Positions 7,137-13,956 of a DNA stretch of 29,595 bases are shown here, one piece after another. Source of the DNA: JAYODW01 sp038116745 (GTDB taxonomy: Bacteria; Pseudomonadota; Gammaproteobacteria; Ga0077536); the NCBI GenBank assembly GCA_038116745.1, contig JAYODW010000053.1, forward strand, positions 1-29,595, written 5' to 3'. Positions within the stretch are counted from its first letter, which is position 1, and every line of letters starts with the position of its first letter. The notes beneath the pieces are model-generated. The model saw nothing but the letters and a program-made list of their open reading frames with translations. It ran no database searches and had not been told where the DNA came from. A program made the position numbers and the translations under genes.

Positions 7137-8618
7137 TCAGGTGTCGAGTTTCAGTCCGCTTTCGGCCAGCTCGACGGCCTTGAAAATAGCGCGTCCCTTG
7201 TTCAGGGTTTCCTGCCACTCAGCTTCCGGTACTGAGTCTGCGACCACTCCGCATCCGGCCTGAATGTACAGTCGACGGTCCTTGATCACTGCGGTACGAA
7301 TTGCGATCGCTGTGTCCATGTTTCCGTTCCAGGACAGGTAGCCGACAGCGCCGCCATAGATTCCTCGCCGGACCGGCTCGAGTTCGTCAATGATTTCAAT
7401 TGCGCGGATCTTTGGTGCACCTGAAAGCGTGCCCACAGGCAGAGTAGCTTTGAGTACATCGAGTGCGTTTTTTCCGGCGCGCAGCCTGCCTTCCACCGTG
7501 GAGGAAATGTGCATGACATGTGAGTAGCGTTCGATCGCCATTTTCTCGGTTACACGCACGCTACCGGTTTCCGTGACCCTACCGATGTCGTTGCGCCCGA
7601 GGTCTATCAGCATCAGGTGTTCCGCGAGCTCTTTGGGGTCTGACAGAAGCTCCGCTTCTAAAGCCATATCTTCCTGTTCCGTGCGGCCGCGTGGCCGCGT
7701 ACCTGCAAGGGGGCGTGTGGTAACCGTACCGTCTTCCAGCCGCACCAGGATCTCGGGGGAGGATCCCACGACATGGAACTCGCCGAGGTCCAGATAGTAC
7801 AAATAGGGGGACGGGTTCAGATGGCGAAGAGCACGATAGAGGTTGAGCGGGTCGAGGCCAAATTCGGCAGTCATGCGCTGAGCCAGCACAACCTGCATGA
7901 CGTCGCCATCAACGATATATCGTTTTACGCGCTCGACGGCCTCCAGAAACGTGGCTTTGCCGAATTCGGAATTGAAATTGCTAGGCGATGGGCCGCTTTC
8001 GGGCTGCTCAGCGCAGTCAGCCAGGGAAAGTGGCTTACGCAGCGTTTCGATCAGTGAGTCAAGACAGCGTTCGCCCGCGACGCGAGAGTCGGTATCGTCC
8101 GGGTCGATATACCGGACGAGCGTAATCTCGCCTCTCAGGTTGTCAAAAATGACGAAGTCGTCGACCTGCAGCAGGTAAATGTCAGGGGTCCCCAGCGAAT
8201 CAGGGGGGCTCGTTTTGGCGAGCCTTGGCTCTGCGTATCTGACCGTGTCGAAAGAGAAATAACCTACCAGCCCACCGCCGAAGCGGGGCAGAGACGTGCC
8301 GGTGGGGATCTCGTAGCGCGCCTGATAGCCCGCGATGAAGTCGAGCGGGTCTTCCACAGTCACATTCTCTACGCAGACGTCGCCGTCCATGACACAGACT
8401 TCTGACCCCGAGACCCGGATGCTGCGAGATGCGGGTAGACCGATGATGGAGAAGCGTCCCCATTTCTCTCCGCCCTCGACGGACTCGAAAAGGAAGGATT
8501 GCTGTCCTCGTGCCAGCTTCAGGTAAACACTGAGCGGCGTGTCGAGGTCAGCGAGGACGCGGCGGGTAAGCGGAACCCTGCGAACGGGATCCCGCTTGAC
8601 TTGTTCAGGTGCGGACAC
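7137..8618 (-). CDS. trpE: Anthranilate synthase component I
   Basis: TrpE converts chorismate to anthranilate, using ammonia delivered by TrpG, in the first committed step of tryptophan synthesis. The 493-residue product shows the N-terminal regulatory domain: LADLDTPLSVYLKLA, then FLFESVEGGEKWGRFSIIGL, where FLFES matches the LLES-type tryptophan-feedback site. The chorismate-binding domain covers about residues 225-485, with PSPYLYYLDLGEFHVVGSSP, RPLAGTRPRGRTEQED, LIDLGRNDIGRV, LPVGTLSGAPKIRA, and GGAVGYLSWNGNMDTAIAIR followed by AGCGVVADSVPE. The start is GTG at 8618, the first possible start after an in-frame TAA five codons earlier. No trpG, trpD or trpC follows; gshA does. I looked upstream on the minus strand for an attenuator peptide with tandem Trp codons and saw none. 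Confidence 0.97.
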   Translation of the reverse strand: MSAPEQVKRDPVRRVPLTRRVLADLDTPLSVYLKLARGQQSFLFESVEGGEKWGRFSIIGLPASRSIRVSGSEVCVMDGDVCVENVTVEDPLDFIAGYQARYEIPTGTSLPRFGGGLVGYFSFDTVRYAEPRLAKTSPPDSLGTPDIYLLQVDDFVIFDNLRGEITLVRYIDPDDTDSRVAGERCLDSLIETLRKPLSLADCAEQPESGPSPSNFNSEFGKATFLEAVERVKRYIVDGDVMQVVLAQRMTAEFGLDPLNLYRALRHLNPSPYLYYLDLGEFHVVGSSPEILVRLEDGTVTTRPLAGTRPRGRTEQEDMALEAELLSDPKELAEHLMLIDLGRNDIGRVTETGSVRVTEKMAIERYSHVMHISSTVEGRLRAGKNALDVLKATLPVGTLSGAPKIRAIEIIDELEPVRRGIYGGAVGYLSWNGNMDTAIAIRTAVIKDRRLYIQAGCGVVADSVPEAEWQETLNKGRAIFKAVELAESGLKLDT

Positions 8619-8816
8619 GGTCTGGTACCACGGTGTTCGTTATTGAAAGGGCGAGGCACCGGCGGTCCTCAAACGGCGGGGAAGCTTAGAACATCAGTCG
8701 GGTACCAACAAGAAGCTGACCGGTCCCAGCACAGTCGGACAAAGTGGCCGGGGCCAATAGCGCTTCAGAGCGAAAACTGGAACGTTTCGCCATATCCGGT
8801 GGAGGCTCGATTGCGC

Positions 8817-9032
8817 TCAACCCGCTGCCAGTCCTGGGTTGTTGGTATAGAGGGTGCCGTGCAATTCCTGTTGGTCGTCCAGGCGAAGTCGCAAGAGAAC
8901 ACGTGTTCCCAGGGTCTGAGCTCTTGCGAATACTTCCTCAGCGGCTTCAAAGGGTACGAAACTGCCATTGAGATCGAGATAGCCGCTGAATCTGGCGGGC
9001 AACGGCAAGGGTTGGGACTTTAGCGTAGGCAT
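8817..9032 (-). CDS. Small uncharacterised protein
   Basis: A 71-residue frame from ATG 9032 (MPTLKSQPLPLPARFSGYLD onward). The composition looks like a real protein: FSGYLDLNGSFVPFEAAEEV, then FARAQTLGTRVLLRLRLDDQ and ELHGTLYTNNP. The alternating beta-strand pattern (about residues 14-25 and 43-60) around one helix could form a small barrel, but I do not recognise a family. There is no signal peptide or membrane segment. The ribosome-binding site is weak. Support comes from context: it lies alone between trpE and the symporter gene, codon choice matches its neighbours, and a perfect CRP-type palindrome lies about 105 bases upstream. A shorter overlapping minus-strand frame within 8765-8968 looks less protein-like. 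Confidence 0.5.
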   Translation of the reverse strand: MPTLKSQPLPLPARFSGYLDLNGSFVPFEAAEEVFARAQTLGTRVLLRLRLDDQQELHGTLYTNNPGLAAG

Positions 9033-9130
9033 ATTTCGGGTCCGACTGTCAGAGAACTTACACAGGCCTTTCGGGGGGTTCCTGAAAGCGCATCTCGGGC
9101 ATAACGATCCCAGCAGTCCGCTTCGAATAC

Positions 9131-9146
9131 TGTGAAGTGGTTCACA
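9131..9146. promoter_or_regulatory. Perfect CRP/Vfr-type binding palindrome
   Basis: The bases TGTGA-AGTGGT-TCACA match both half-sites of the CRP consensus (TGTGA-N6-TCACA) exactly. The centre is 106 bases upstream of the small minus-strand ORF starting at 9032 and 126 bases beyond the symporter stop. Binding by a CRP-family activator responding to cAMP is inferred from the motif; no strong -10/-35 pair could be assigned next to it. Confidence 0.6.
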
Positions 9147-9271
9147 TGTTGGAGGATCGGAGCGCGCACATCGGTAGTCCGTTAGTTTGGACTCCGGAGC
9201 GCGGAGTGCGTCTGCCGCAGCACAGCAAGGTGATTCAGCGCGAGACGGGATCTCCGCGGTAAGCCTGACTT

Positions 9272-10768
9272 CTATCGAGGGATCACCGGTGGGCGGCGCC
9301 GTTCAAGCCAGATTGAGCCGAGGGCTGCGACCAGGAGATTAGGGATCAGCCCCACCAGTCCGGGGTGAAATCCCCATAATTTCCCTTTCGAAGTAAAGGG
9401 CAGATCGGCAAAAGCGAGAATCAGGGCGACCATGGTTCCCACAATGATTCCAGCCAGAACTGGAGATGCTTTGAGGCTGCGCCAGTGAATGCCGACAATG
9501 AACGCAGGCAGGAGTTGAATCAGCAGGTCGACTTTGCGGTCTATTAACTGGACCAGCGAGGCTTTTTCCTTCAGTGCCAGTGCAAGGATTATCAGCAGCA
9601 CTACCAGTGACCAGGAAAACCGCTTGCCCAGCCTGGTCAGGGTTGGCTGTGCGGCATCGCGCATGAAAATATCGGCGCACAGGTTCTTGGTCACCATTGA
9701 AGAGATGGAAAGCAGTGCGGAATCCGCGGTGGACATCATCGCCGCCAGGATTGCAGCGAGAGTGACCACGGTTAGCCCATACCCGAGGGCGGAGTGTGAC
9801 TGCACTTCCCGCAGTACTCGGCCGAAGATCTGATCGGCGGAAGCACCCTCCAGGCCGGGCAGGTAGGCCAGCGCCATGATCCCGGCGATGACCGCAATGA
9901 TCATAGTGGGCAGCGGCATCAGCACCATGACTGCCAGACTGTTGCGCAGCGCGCGGGCTGACCGCGCCGCATAGATACGCTGAATCGCGTGAGGATAGAG
10001 GCAGATGCCGAAGCCGACGGCGAGGATGTAGCTCAGCCATTCCCTGCAGCGCGCCGCATCGGGCGGCAGAGCCTTGCGCGTGCCGTGCAGCTGGTCCAGT
10101 GCGATGAGCCGCTCTGTCGCCGCGGTCAATGGTCCGAAATGATCGAGCAGAAGATAAACGAGGACGATGAAACCCGCCGCGAGGATTGCGCCCTGCAGGG
10201 CATCGGTCCAGGCCACAGCACGCATGCCTCCCAGGGTGCCATAAACCACCATGATCAACGCCAGGACGACGACGCCGATCGTGTAGAAGTTGCCTGAGGT
10301 GTCGTGTGCCAGCCCCTGCATGGCTCGCCCCATAGCCATGAACTGGGCCAGCACAAAATTGCACAGAACGATGACCATGATCACAGTGATCACCACTGTC
10401 AGAACATTGCTCTGATATCGATCCTGAATGAAATCTCCGGGTGTCAGATAGCCGCGTGTGCGCGCCAGGCGGTGCAGAGCGGGGGCAAAGGTCAGGTATG
10501 CAATAACCACTGCGGTCATGAAGTGCAGGCTCAGAATCCAGGCATAACCAATGCGATAGGTGGCGCCGGTGAAGGCAAAGAACGTGTTACCGCTGTACTG
10601 CGTGGCAAACAGAGTCAGGAACAGAATGGTGAATCCGAAGCCCGGCCCTGCGAGATAGAAATCCTTCAGCGTGTCGGCTTCACTTTTCCTACGAGCGAAC
10701 CAACCGAGAGCGATCAGCGACAGTAGATAGACGCCGATGAAGGACCATGCGCCGGCGCCGAGCGGCAT
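9272..10768 (-). CDS. Sodium:solute symporter (SSS family)
   Basis: A 498-residue polytopic inner-membrane protein that should couple sodium entry to solute uptake. SSS features seen in order are GWFARRKSEADTLKDFYLAG (first loop), LFATQYSGNTFFAFTGATYR, GYLTPGDFIQDRYQS, YGTLGGMRAVAWTDALQG, the ICLYPHAIQRIYAARSARAL stretch, and MMSTADSALLSISSMVTKN, which corresponds to the sodium-site helix of the family. About 13 hydrophobic segments are evident. The substrate is not deducible; PanF-like (pantothenate) and organic-acid carriers share these motifs. ATG 10768 lies five bases after the stop of the small membrane protein. A GTG at 10780, overlapping that stop, is an alternative start. It is the last gene of a likely four-gene operon. 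Confidence 0.92.
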   Translation of the reverse strand: MPLGAGAWSFIGVYLLSLIALGWFARRKSEADTLKDFYLAGPGFGFTILFLTLFATQYSGNTFFAFTGATYRIGYAWILSLHFMTAVVIAYLTFAPALHRLARTRGYLTPGDFIQDRYQSNVLTVVITVIMVIVLCNFVLAQFMAMGRAMQGLAHDTSGNFYTIGVVVLALIMVVYGTLGGMRAVAWTDALQGAILAAGFIVLVYLLLDHFGPLTAATERLIALDQLHGTRKALPPDAARCREWLSYILAVGFGICLYPHAIQRIYAARSARALRNSLAVMVLMPLPTMIIAVIAGIMALAYLPGLEGASADQIFGRVLREVQSHSALGYGLTVVTLAAILAAMMSTADSALLSISSMVTKNLCADIFMRDAAQPTLTRLGKRFSWSLVVLLIILALALKEKASLVQLIDRKVDLLIQLLPAFIVGIHWRSLKASPVLAGIIVGTMVALILAFADLPFTSKGKLWGFHPGLVGLIPNLLVAALGSIWLERRRPPVIPR

Positions 10769-10772
10769 GAGG

Positions 10773-10973
10773 TCAGTCACGTGGGTGTTCTTCGTGTGAC
10801 CACGGCGTTCGGAGAATGACAATCGTCAGCAAGGATGACGCCAGGGATACGACGATGGCGACACAGACCCAGACCGGCATGCCGAACCATACGCCGGTCT
10901 CGTCGCCTGACCAGTACCAGGGCACCGCGAGGATGAGCAAAAGCAGGTAGAGACAAACGTAGATCCACGCCAT
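10773..10973 (-). CDS. Small membrane protein accompanying the symporter (DUF3311-like)
   Basis: A 66-residue protein with two hydrophobic helices (about residues 3-20 and 32-54) joined by PWYWSGDETGVWFGMPVWV. The layout of helix, VPWY, loop, FGMPVW and helix resembles the small DUF3311-type proteins that are often encoded directly before sodium:solute symporters, possibly as accessory subunits. That assignment is from memory of the pattern, not from a search. Its stop lies 4 bases before the symporter ATG, or overlaps the alternative GTG, so the two should be translated together. It starts 32 bases after the VWA gene. Confidence 0.8.
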   Translation of the reverse strand: MAWIYVCLYLLLLILAVPWYWSGDETGVWFGMPVWVCVAIVVSLASSLLTIVILRTPWSHEEHPRD

Positions 10974-11005
10974 CGGTCGAATTCCGGGCGGCGGGCGGGA
11001 GGCAG

Positions 11006-12190
11006 TCAGGTCGCTTTCTTTAAAGCTTTCATCGCGCGTTCCAGACCTTCCATGGTCATCGGGAACATGCGATCTGACATCAGCTCTTTGACCATGCCTA
11101 TGGAGGGAATGTGCCCCCAGTACTCTTCAGGCTGCGGGTTGAGCCAGATTGCGTAGGGGAAGATAGCCAGCATGCGGGCGATCCATACGGCGCCGGCCTC
11201 TTCGTTCCAATGTTCCACGCTGCCCCCGACAGCCATGATTTCGTAGGGGCTCATGGTGGCATCGCCGACAAAAACCAGTTTGTGGTCGGCACCGTAGGTC
11301 TGCATTACCTGGCTGGTGGGGACACGGACGTTCGCCCGCATGTTGTTATCCCGCCAGAGCGATTCGTAGAGGAAGTTGTGGAAGTAGTAGTGCTCGAGAT
11401 GCTTGAACTCTGAGCGCGCGGCGGAGAAAAGCTCTTCGCAGGTGCGGACATAAGGGTCCATCGATCCACCGACATCGAGGAACAACAGCACCTTGATTGC
11501 GTTGTGCCTCTCCGCCACCATCTTGATGTCCAGCAGGCCCGCGTTTTTCGCGGTCGAACGGATCGTATCCGGCAGGTCAAGCTCGTCGGCTGCCCCTTCG
11601 CGAGCGAATCGGCGCAACTGTCGCAGCGCAATTTTGATGTTTCGCGTTCCGAGCTCGACCTGGTCGTCGAGATTCCGGAACTCGCGGCGGTCCCAGACCT
11701 TGGCTGCGCGGCCTTCGCGACCTTTCTCCTGGCCGATGCGTACACCTTCCGGGTTGTAGCCGTGCGCACCGAACGGGGAGGTGCCGCCGGTGCCGATCAT
11801 CTTGTTGCCCCCATGATGGGCTTTCTTCTGTTCCTCGAGGCGCTGCCGCAGGGTCTCCATGAGTTTTTCCCAGCCGCCGAGGCTTTCAATCTTGGCTTTT
11901 TCTTCGTCGGTCAGGTTGAGTTCTTTCTGTCGCCGCAGCCATTCCATCGGGATCTCGCCGAAGATCTCGTCGAAAATGGTTTCCAGGCCCCGGAAGTGCT
12001 CGCCGAAGACCTGATCGAAGCGATCGAAAAAACGTTCGTCTTTGATCAGCGACGCGCGGGTCAAGTAGTAGAAATCGTCAATGCTGTAGCCGGCCACCCG
12101 CGCCTCAAGCGCGGACAGCAGGGTGAGATATTCGGTGATCGAGACCGGGATCTGGACCTTTCTTAGCTTGTAAAAAAGTTCAGCTAGCAC
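11006..12190 (-). CDS. VWA-domain protein, CoxE-like (COG3552 type)
   Basis: A 394-residue cytoplasmic protein with an N-terminal helical region (LAELFYKLRKVQIPVSITEY), a charged Gly-rich middle (GNKMIGTGGTSPFGAHGYNP) and a C-terminal von Willebrand A domain from about residue 225. The metal-ion-dependent adhesion site reads LFLDVGGSMDPY (DxGGS rather than the usual DxSxS, a variant I recall in this subfamily), followed by KLVFVGDATMSPYEI and WLNPQPEEYWG. VWA proteins of this type act with a MoxR ATPase to mature or remodel a target complex. It starts with GTG at 12190, and the frame overlaps the MoxR gene by 11 bases, which implies translational coupling. The client is unknown; the co-transcribed symporter is one candidate. 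Confidence 0.93.
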   Translation of the reverse strand: MLAELFYKLRKVQIPVSITEYLTLLSALEARVAGYSIDDFYYLTRASLIKDERFFDRFDQVFGEHFRGLETIFDEIFGEIPMEWLRRQKELNLTDEEKAKIESLGGWEKLMETLRQRLEEQKKAHHGGNKMIGTGGTSPFGAHGYNPEGVRIGQEKGREGRAAKVWDRREFRNLDDQVELGTRNIKIALRQLRRFAREGAADELDLPDTIRSTAKNAGLLDIKMVAERHNAIKVLLFLDVGGSMDPYVRTCEELFSAARSEFKHLEHYYFHNFLYESLWRDNNMRANVRVPTSQVMQTYGADHKLVFVGDATMSPYEIMAVGGSVEHWNEEAGAVWIARMLAIFPYAIWLNPQPEEYWGHIPSIGMVKELMSDRMFPMTMEGLERAMKALKKAT

Positions 12191-13037
12191 CGCTGCGTCT
12201 CGACATGAACACCAGACGCTCGAACAGGTGCATGTCCTGCTCGTTCTTCAGCAGCGCGCCGTAGAGCTTTGGAATTGCTTTACGCGAATCCTTGTCACGC
12301 AGGGCCTCAGGCGGAATGTCCTCGGCGACCAGAAGCTTGATCCAGTCGAGCAGTTCAGACGTCGAAGGGCGCTTCTTCAGTCCCGGGATCTCACGCAGCT
12401 CAAAGAACGATTCCAGTGCTTCAGCGAGTAAACGCTTTTTGATGTCCGGATGATGGACCTTGACGATGGCGTCCATTGTCTCTTTGTCCGGAAACGCGAT
12501 GTAGTGGAAAAAGCACCTGCGCAGGAAGGCGTCGGGAAGCTCCTTCTCATTGTTACTAGTGATGATGATGATCGGTCGGTGGACCGCTTTGACCGTTTCC
12601 TTGGTCTCGTAGACGAAGAACTCCATGCGGTCGAGTTCCTGCAGCAGATCGTTTGGAAATTCGATGTCTGCCTTATCAATTTCATCAATCAACAGCACCG
12701 GCTGAACGTCCGAGTCGAACGCTTCCCAGAGTTTGCCTTTGATGATGTAGTTTCGAATGTTGTGTACCGCTTCGTCGCCGAGCTGGGAGTCACGGAGGCG
12801 CGCCACGGCGTCGTACTCGTACAAGCCCTGAGCGGCTTTCGTCGTTGATTTGATGTGCCACTGGTAAAGTGGGCGACCCAGTGAGCGGGCGACCTCTTCT
12901 GCCAGCATGGTTTTCCCGGTGCCGGGCTCGCCTTTAACCAAAAGCGGTCTCTGTAACGTAATCGCGGCATTCACCGACATCATGAGATCTTCGGTGACGA
13001 TGTAGGAATCGGTACCGGAAAAACGTTGCTGAGTCAT
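12180..13037 (-). CDS. MoxR-family AAA+ ATPase
   Basis: A 285-residue ATPase. Walker A is LLVKGEPGTGKTMLAEE, Walker B is VLLIDEIDKAD, sensor 1 is IIIITSNNEKEL and the arginine-finger region is DAFLRRCFFHYI. The lid domain includes ELLDWIKLLVAEDIPPEAL. MoxR ATPases are chaperone-like and usually work with a VWA protein, here the next gene. I chose ATG 13037 (MTQQRFSGTDSYIV); the frame also contains an ATG at 13079, but that extension is not family-like, and it would overlap the divergent Sel1 gene by two bases. It is the first gene of the operon MoxR, VWA, small membrane protein, symporter. The promoter must lie in, or overlap, the start of the divergent Sel1 gene. Confidence 0.95.
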   Translation of the reverse strand: MTQQRFSGTDSYIVTEDLMMSVNAAITLQRPLLVKGEPGTGKTMLAEEVARSLGRPLYQWHIKSTTKAAQGLYEYDAVARLRDSQLGDEAVHNIRNYIIKGKLWEAFDSDVQPVLLIDEIDKADIEFPNDLLQELDRMEFFVYETKETVKAVHRPIIIITSNNEKELPDAFLRRCFFHYIAFPDKETMDAIVKVHHPDIKKRLLAEALESFFELREIPGLKKRPSTSELLDWIKLLVAEDIPPEALRDKDSRKAIPKLYGALLKNEQDMHLFERLVFMSRRSGAS

Positions 13038-13077
13038 AGGGATGGGCGCTCGGGAAAACGGGGGAGCATTGTAAAAC

Positions 13078-13929
13078 ATGGCTACGTCGCTGACTCAATC
13101 CTGCGCCTGGCGGTGCTTCGGCGCGCTGTTTCTGACCGCCGTCATCTCGGGCGTGGTTGCTGCAACTCAGTCCGCGGCTGAGCGTTTCGTGGGCGGCGAT
13201 CACGGCGGAGCCCTGCCCGAGCTGCGGGAGGCCGCAAATGCCGGGGACGAGGCGTCGATGTTTTATCTTGGACTCGCCTACGCGAAGGGCTGGGGTGTGG
13301 TCGCTGATCGTGAGAAGGCCTTGCTGTGGTACCGACGGTCCGCAGATCTTGGATTTACCAAAGCGCAGGTAAATCTAGCTCTCCTGTACTTGGAGCAGGC
13401 TGACAGCGAGCAAGATGTAATGGAGGCAAAGGCCTGGTTCGAGCGTGCCGCAGGTCAGGGCGATACCCGAGCAGCACATCAGCTTGGCCTCCTGTATTAC
13501 CGCGGACGGGGCTTGCCGCGCGATTACGCGCTTGCCGCGCAGTGGTGGATACGTGGTGCAGAAGCGGGTGACAGCCGTGCTGCTTATAACCTGGGTCTGC
13601 TTTATCGTCGTGGGCTGGGCGTCGAACCGGCCCCGGACAAAGGGCTACTCTGGTGGCGCACAGCGGCCCTCGGGGGACTGGCAATTGCGCAGAACCAGCT
13701 CGGGGCTGTTTATGCGCAGGGCGAAGGATTACCGGTCGATGTGGTCGAAGCCTGGGCCTGGTACCGACTCGCGGCCGAGGGGGGCTTGAATGTCGCGCAG
13801 GTCAACGCCGATCTGCTGCGAAGCGCGATGGATGAGGACATGTTTGATCGCGCGCTTGCGCGGCTGGATATCCTGAAGTCGCAGATTGAGAGTGGCGACC
13901 TGCAAAGGGCAAGCGAGACAGGGCCGTGA
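13078..13929 (+). CDS. Sel1-repeat (TPR-like) exported protein
   Basis: A 283-residue protein with a signal peptide (CFGALFLTAVISGVVAATQS, cleavage near residue 30). It is followed by five consecutive Sel1 repeats from about residue 55 to 240, each about 36 residues with the LGLxYxxGxGV / A..WYRxAAxxGxxxA pattern; examples are FYLGLAYAKGWGVV, HQLGLLYYRGRGLP, YNLGLLYRRGLGVE and NQLGAVYAQGEGLP. The protein is essentially a repeat solenoid that probably binds a partner in the periplasm; no enzyme domain is present. GGGAG about 12 bases before ATG 13078 is the likely ribosome-binding site. It diverges from the MoxR operon with only 40 bases between starts and converges on the first cNMP-binding gene. 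Confidence 0.92.
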   Translation: MATSLTQSCAWRCFGALFLTAVISGVVAATQSAAERFVGGDHGGALPELREAANAGDEASMFYLGLAYAKGWGVVADREKALLWYRRSADLGFTKAQVNLALLYLEQADSEQDVMEAKAWFERAAGQGDTRAAHQLGLLYYRGRGLPRDYALAAQWWIRGAEAGDSRAAYNLGLLYRRGLGVEPAPDKGLLWWRTAALGGLAIAQNQLGAVYAQGEGLPVDVVEAWAWYRLAAEGGLNVAQVNADLLRSAMDEDMFDRALARLDILKSQIESGDLQRASETGP

Positions 13930-13956
13930 GTGAGAGCGCTCGATTCTGTCTCACTC
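13928..13956. terminator. Hairpin overlapping two convergent stop codons
   Basis: A perfect 8-bp inverted repeat (GAGTGAGA at 13928-13935, TCTCACTC at 13949-13956) with a 13-base loop covers the stop codons of both convergent genes. Neither strand has a clear U-tract, so it may be a weak or Rho-assisted bidirectional terminator. Confidence 0.4.

Noticed and set aside
9061..9090. CTTTC...GAAAG inverted repeat as a terminator
   Set aside because: Only five base pairs, no T run on either strand, and not positioned directly after a stop codon.
9339..10364. 341-codon minus-strand frame within the symporter gene
   Set aside because: It is a shifted-frame shadow rich in Arg/Gly/His/Pro, lying over a conserved membrane transporter.
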